DNA of 10,459 bases. It comes from Betaproteobacteria bacterium (lineage in GTDB: Bacteria; Pseudomonadota; Gammaproteobacteria; Burkholderiales; CANMPU01). Positions 7,677 through 10,459 of the stretch are shown one piece after another. A program made the translations under genes and the position numbers. Each line of letters starts with the position of its first letter. The first letter of the stretch is position 1. Under the pieces are notes generated by a model, which worked only from the letters and a program-made list of their open reading frames with translations, was not told where the DNA came from and searched no databases. The DNA lies in NCBI GenBank assembly GCA_947499755.1, contig CANMPU010000014.1:1-10459 (forward strand), given 5' to 3'.

Positions 7677-8091
7677 GGGTCGATTTTAACAGAAACGCTG
7701 CTGCCTACCGAGATCGGCTCTTTGAATGGGTAGGTTGCTGCGAAAAAATGGCCAGGGTAAATACATTTATATTCGTCGGTGTAATTTCTGAGATTCGTCG
7801 GTTCCGCTGATTCTATATTTTTGTTAATCGCCACGATCTCTATAACTTCTGGCAAACCCTCCCGATTGATTGAACGGAATAAACAATCGTTGAGATAACC
7901 CGATCGAAAAAAAGAAGTAATCCGAAGGCGATGCTGTCTCTATTTTTGAATGTGGAAAGAAGAAATTGGTAAATACAAACGATCCGATTAAGAGAAATAG
8001 GTGGGCCTGTATCGACTTCGACATTTTTTGCGCCACGATTTTCGATGCGCGACATGATGTCGCTGCACTTGAATTTTCTCTCATTCGACAC
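7634..8091 (-). pseudogene. possible frameshifted small membrane protein gene, function unknown
   Basis: I recognise no intact gene here. Minus-strand frames are open in succession. One runs from GTG 8091 to 7840 and contains a hydrophobic stretch (DSIAFGLLLFFDRVISTIVY). Another, open from 7939 to 7634, reads EGLPEVIEIVAINKN and then YPFKEPISVGSSVSVKIDPE. Joined by a shift near 7865-7880 they would give a membrane helix followed by a beta-rich domain ending in VG..V.V..DPE. That order faintly recalls DUF3592-type proteins, from memory only. A third frame (8084-7824) also has a hydrophobic run. A T7 run on the minus strand (7913-7907) is a possible slip point. The last 14 codons or so lie inside rnpB and its promoter, so chance openness in AT-rich DNA is a serious alternative. 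Confidence 0.25.
7683..7691 (-). promoter_or_regulatory. rnpB promoter, extended -10 element
   Basis: TGTTAAAAT on the minus strand is an extended -10 (TGn plus TAAAAT, hexamer 7688-7683). Its last base lies 7 bases before the first base of the P1 helix (7676), the expected distance to a transcription start. No good -35 element is visible at 16-18 bases, which suits an extended -10 promoter. Confidence 0.6.
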
Positions 8092-8345
8092 GTTAATGGG
8101 GTCCTACTCAGCCTATCTCTTATAGTCCTAATATTCTGCGTTAAGGCGATCTGCTTTGTATGTTGGTATGGGCTATCTCCGGGCGCTGGCGCGCATCGCC
8201 AGCTAAACAGTACCAGTATTTACACTACCAAAAATAATACTAAATTGATCACTGTCCAAGTCTTACCCATTGGAAGTTACTGGACATAAGGTCTACGCAC
8301 CCTTCAACGTTTGTGTGTTCTGAGCATGATTTGAAACCATCGCAA
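7692..8345. other. AT-rich stretch between pyrC and rnpB without a confident gene
   Basis: About 650 bases, visibly poorer in G and C than the genes around it. It holds the possible gene remnant at 7634-8091 and a GC-rich hairpin at 8185-8203. An inverted repeat GATTTGA/TCAAATC (8328-8334 with 8346-8352) brackets the pyrC stop but has no T run. A plus-strand frame (7966-8289) with a hydrophobic segment lacks a ribosome site and any family resemblance. I find no tRNA. Confidence 0.5.
8185..8203. repeat. seven-pair GC-rich hairpin downstream of pyrC
   Basis: GCTGGCG, a five-base loop CGCAT, and CGCCAGC form a perfect stem. It stands in AT-rich DNA about 140 bases past the pyrC stop. Neither strand has a T run after it, so it is not a standard intrinsic terminator. 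It may be a transcript-end stabiliser or a pause site. Confidence 0.5.
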
Positions 8346-9377
8346 TCAAATCAACTTCCAACTCATTTTCCCGCCGGTGCGCAAGGGAATTAATTTACTA
8401 GCGCCGAATGCGTAATCTTTGGGAACCTCCCACGACTCTTGTACCAGCGTAATGGTTTCTTGATTGCGCGGCAGCTCGTAGAACAAGGGGCCGTGTACGC
8501 TGGCAAACGCATCGAGTCTATCTAACGCATTCGCGGCGGAAAACGCCTCTGTATATAACTCAATAGCCGCGTGTGCTGTATATATCCCGGCGCAACCGCA
8601 TGCGGACTCCTTATGCTCTTTTGCATGCGGCGCAGAGTCGGTGCCAAGAAAGAATTTTGGATTTCCACTGCTGACCGCTTCGATTAGTGCTAAGCGATGT
8701 TCTTCGCGTTTTAATATCGGCAGGCAATAGTGATGCGGCTTTATGCCACCGGCTAATATTGCATTACGATTTAGCAGTAAGTGATGCGCGGTAATCGTTG
8801 CGCCAACGTGTTTTCCGCTAGCCTTGACGAAATGCACGGCCTCTTTCGTCGTAATATGCTCTAGCACTATGCGCAGCTCGGGAAATTGCTGCAGCAATGG
8901 CATTAGGATTCTATCAATGAATATTCGCTCGCGATCAAAGATATCTACATCGGGGTCGCTTACTTCTCCATGAAGCAGCAACGGCATCCGTAGTTTTTCC
9001 ATTGCGCTAAAAACTGCGGCGCATTTGTTGATATCCGTTACCCCAAGATCGGAGTTGGTCGTTGCACCGGCCGGATAATATTTAACGCCATAGATCGCTC
9101 CGCTTTCCTTGGCCTTTTTGATTTCTTCTGGTTTGGTGTTGTCTGTGAGATAAAGTGTCATGAGCGGCTCAAAGCGGGCGCCTTTGGAGCACGCGGCCAA
9201 AATGCGCTTTTTGTACGAGTGCGCCGCCTCGACGGAGACAATAGGCGGGCTTAAATTTGGCATCACGATTGCGCGCGCAAATCGCTGCGTGGTGTGGGCT
9301 AGCACTGAGCGCATCTCATCGCCGTCACGCAAATGCAGATGCCAATCATCGGGTCGGGTTATCGTTAAGCGGGTCAT
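8346..9377 (-). CDS. pyrC: PyrC, class II dihydroorotase
   Basis: Cytoplasmic zinc amidohydrolase that interconverts N-carbamoyl-L-aspartate and dihydroorotate, the third step of pyrimidine synthesis. It has 343 residues against 348 in E. coli, and reads like that enzyme throughout. Metal ligands are in place: H13 and H15 in DDWHLHLRDGD (10-20), K99 (the lysine carbamylated in the family) in GVKYYPAGATTNS (97-109), H136 in LLLHGEV, H174 in LEHITT, and D247 in GTDSAPH (245-251). GCAGI (261-265) and PHHYCLPILKR (214-224) are also typical. The start ATG 9377 follows the rsmI stop by 54 bases and gives the expected MTRLTITRPDDWH. No Shine-Dalgarno sequence is visible. TAAAAT sits 6 bases before the ATG, so a leaderless transcript is possible besides read-through from rsmI. 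Confidence 0.97.
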   Translation of the reverse strand: MTRLTITRPDDWHLHLRDGDEMRSVLAHTTQRFARAIVMPNLSPPIVSVEAAHSYKKRILAACSKGARFEPLMTLYLTDNTKPEEIKKAKESGAIYGVKYYPAGATTNSDLGVTDINKCAAVFSAMEKLRMPLLLHGEVSDPDVDIFDRERIFIDRILMPLLQQFPELRIVLEHITTKEAVHFVKASGKHVGATITAHHLLLNRNAILAGGIKPHHYCLPILKREEHRLALIEAVSSGNPKFFLGTDSAPHAKEHKESACGCAGIYTAHAAIELYTEAFSAANALDRLDAFASVHGPLFYELPRNQETITLVQESWEVPKDYAFGASKLIPLRTGGKMSWKLI

Positions 9378-9431
9378 GCTTTTATTTTAACGCGACATGA
9401 AGCGTAAAAATACAATTCCATCGTTTTGCCT

Positions 9432-10298
9432 TTAGGCGCACCCATCTTTTAATGCTAACGCGATCTCGTACACTTTGTTTTTCTTTTCGCCTGTGATCTC
9501 TGACGTTAATTTTGTAGCGTCGGTTAACGACATTTTCTCCAATAGTAAGCGTAACACGCGAGTGATCTCAGCAGTAGGTAACTCGCTCGCGAGTTCGGCA
9601 CCTTGAACAATTAGCACAAACTCTCCGCGGATTTGATTGGCGTCAGATTGTATCCAGACTAGTAACTCATTCAGCGTACACGCGTGTATGGTTTCAAATA
9701 ACTTGGTGATTTCGCGCGCTAGAACAATCACACGGTCACCGCCTAAGGTGGCTCGCATATCTGTAAGGCTAGCGATAACACGATGGGGCGATTCATAGAA
9801 AACCAGGGTGTACGGCAAGGTGCGCAGCGCTTCTAGCTCTTTGCGACGCGCACCCTGTTGATGCGGCAGAAATCCGTAAAACAAAAAATGGGGATTCGTT
9901 AACCCGGCCACCGAAAGCGCGGTGATGGCTGCATTTGCACCAGGTATAGGCACAACAGCGTAACCGGCGCTACGCGCCGCATGAACTAAAAACGTGCCGG
10001 GGTCGCTAATACCCGGTGTGCCGGCGTCGCAAATCAACGCAATCGATTTTTCTTGTGCCAGTGCCGCCAATACAGGCGCTACCGAATGCTTTTCGTTGTG
10101 GGCGTGTAGCGAGATTGGCTTTGTATGTATGCCGTAATGGGCGAGCAGCTTGGATGAAACTCTCGTGTCTTCCGCTGCAATAATGTCAACGCTGCGCAAT
10201 ATATCAAGCGCGCGCAGGCTCACGTCTTTTAGGTTTCCAATCGGAGTAGCAACTACATATAATGTTGACTTCTCCGTGATGACGCGCTCTTCATGCAC
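9432..10298 (-). CDS. rsmI: RsmI, 16S rRNA C1402 2'-O-methyltransferase
   Basis: SAM-dependent enzyme of the tetrapyrrole-methylase fold that methylates the ribose of C1402 in 16S rRNA. It has 288 residues, matching E. coli RsmI closely. Motifs in order: YVVATPIGNLKD (14-25), AAEDTR (41-46), ICDAGTPGISDPG (89-101), PIPGANA (117-123), FYESPHR (167-173), REITK (195-199) and GEFVLI (225-230). The start is taken as GTG 10298, the only reasonable start codon between the upstream stop and the first conserved block. AGAGGGG lies rather far ahead, about 14 bases. The codon overlaps the ATG of the divergent lpoA-like gene on the other strand. pyrC follows 54 bases downstream and may be cotranscribed. 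Confidence 0.95.
   Translation of the reverse strand: MHEERVITEKSTLYVVATPIGNLKDVSLRALDILRSVDIIAAEDTRVSSKLLAHYGIHTKPISLHAHNEKHSVAPVLAALAQEKSIALICDAGTPGISDPGTFLVHAARSAGYAVVPIPGANAAITALSVAGLTNPHFLFYGFLPHQQGARRKELEALRTLPYTLVFYESPHRVIASLTDMRATLGGDRVIVLAREITKLFETIHACTLNELLVWIQSDANQIRGEFVLIVQGAELASELPTAEITRVLRLLLEKMSLTDATKLTSEITGEKKNKVYEIALALKDGCA
10234..10263 (+). promoter_or_regulatory. candidate promoter of the lpoA-like gene, inside rsmI
   Basis: A perfect -10 TATAAT (10258-10263) is preceded at 18 bases by TTTCCA (10234-10239), four of six matches to the -35 consensus. Transcription would start near 10270, about 23 bases before the ATG at 10293. It lies within the first codons of rsmI on the opposite strand, which is needed because the two genes leave no space between them. 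Confidence 0.45.
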
Positions 10299-10459
10299 TG
10301 CTGTATTCGACCCCTCTGCATTTTTATTACTTTCGTTCTAGCCTATGGCCCCAGCGTCATTGGCTATGGCGGCGAGCTTGCGCGTGATGATCCCACACCG
10401 CATATTGCTTTGTTGTTGCCGCTTTCTGCAAGCGTATTTTCCCAAAACGCGGAACACGT
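10293..10459 (+). CDS. lpoA: LpoA/LppC-family penicillin-binding protein activator (5' end only)
   Basis: Only the first 55 codons are present. After a hydrophobic export-like segment (about 7-24) the sequence reads PHIALLLPLS (36-45), the opening strand of the LppC family. These are periplasmic or outer-membrane proteins with a binding-protein fold, and E. coli LpoA switches on the transpeptidase of PBP1A. ATG 10293 is the only start after the stop at 10266. The segment has cysteines at 3, 4 and 9 but no convincing lipobox, unlike lipidated E. coli LpoA; cleavage near VLA-YG is possible. No good Shine-Dalgarno sequence is seen. The rsmI-lpoA divergent pairing also occurs in E. coli (yraL-yraM), which supports the call. 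The rest lies beyond the right edge. Confidence 0.8.
   Translation, partial: MHCCIRPLCIFITFVLAYGPSVIGYGGELARDDPTPHIALLLPLSASVFSQNAEH

Noticed and set aside
8001..8040. Plus-strand similarity to the 5' end of tmRNA
   Set aside because: A short stretch with TTCGAC and TTTGCG recalls the tmRNA 5' end, but the acceptor pairing and the T-arm with CCA end do not appear within the following 350 bases.
7966..8289. Plus-strand frame with a hydrophobic segment as a small membrane protein
   Set aside because: No ribosome site and no recognisable family, opposite to all neighbours except the lpoA-like gene, and in AT-rich DNA where such frames arise by chance.

Overview
The window reads as a chromosomal segment of a betaproteobacterium with roughly balanced base composition. 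This is judged from how the MraZ, FtsL and PyrC proteins read (MraZ ends in ELEGFSL; FtsL is short, with no cytoplasmic tail). No database search was possible, so the placement is from memory of these families.

Almost everything lies on the minus strand. Read from right to left it holds the start of a divergent lpoA-like gene (plus strand, cut by the right edge), rsmI, pyrC, an AT-rich stretch of about 670 bases, the RNase P RNA gene rnpB, and then the front of the division and cell wall (dcw) cluster: mraZ, rsmH, ftsL, ftsI, murE, murF and mraY (cut by the left edge).

The dcw genes form one tightly packed operon. mraZ/rsmH and ftsL/ftsI overlap by GTGA. ftsI/murE and murE/murF are 2 and 5 bases apart. 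A clear sigma70-type promoter sits at 7161-7189, just before mraZ. It is overlaid by four MraZ-type boxes at exact 10-base spacing, so the operon is probably repressed by its own first product. MurE, MurF and MraY build UDP-MurNAc-pentapeptide and lipid I. FtsL and FtsI act in the septal divisome. RsmH and RsmI both methylate C1402 of 16S rRNA.

The coding content is conventional. The less ordinary points are: an unlisted 20-codon reading frame that links rsmH to ftsL through stop/start overlaps on both sides; a perfect 16-base palindrome containing the rsmH start codon; the rsmI and lpoA start codons on opposite strands of one hexamer; an altered first DNA-binding motif in MraZ; and a possibly frameshifted small membrane protein gene running into rnpB. 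I see no mobile element, CRISPR array, phage or defence gene, and no convincing new multi-gene system.
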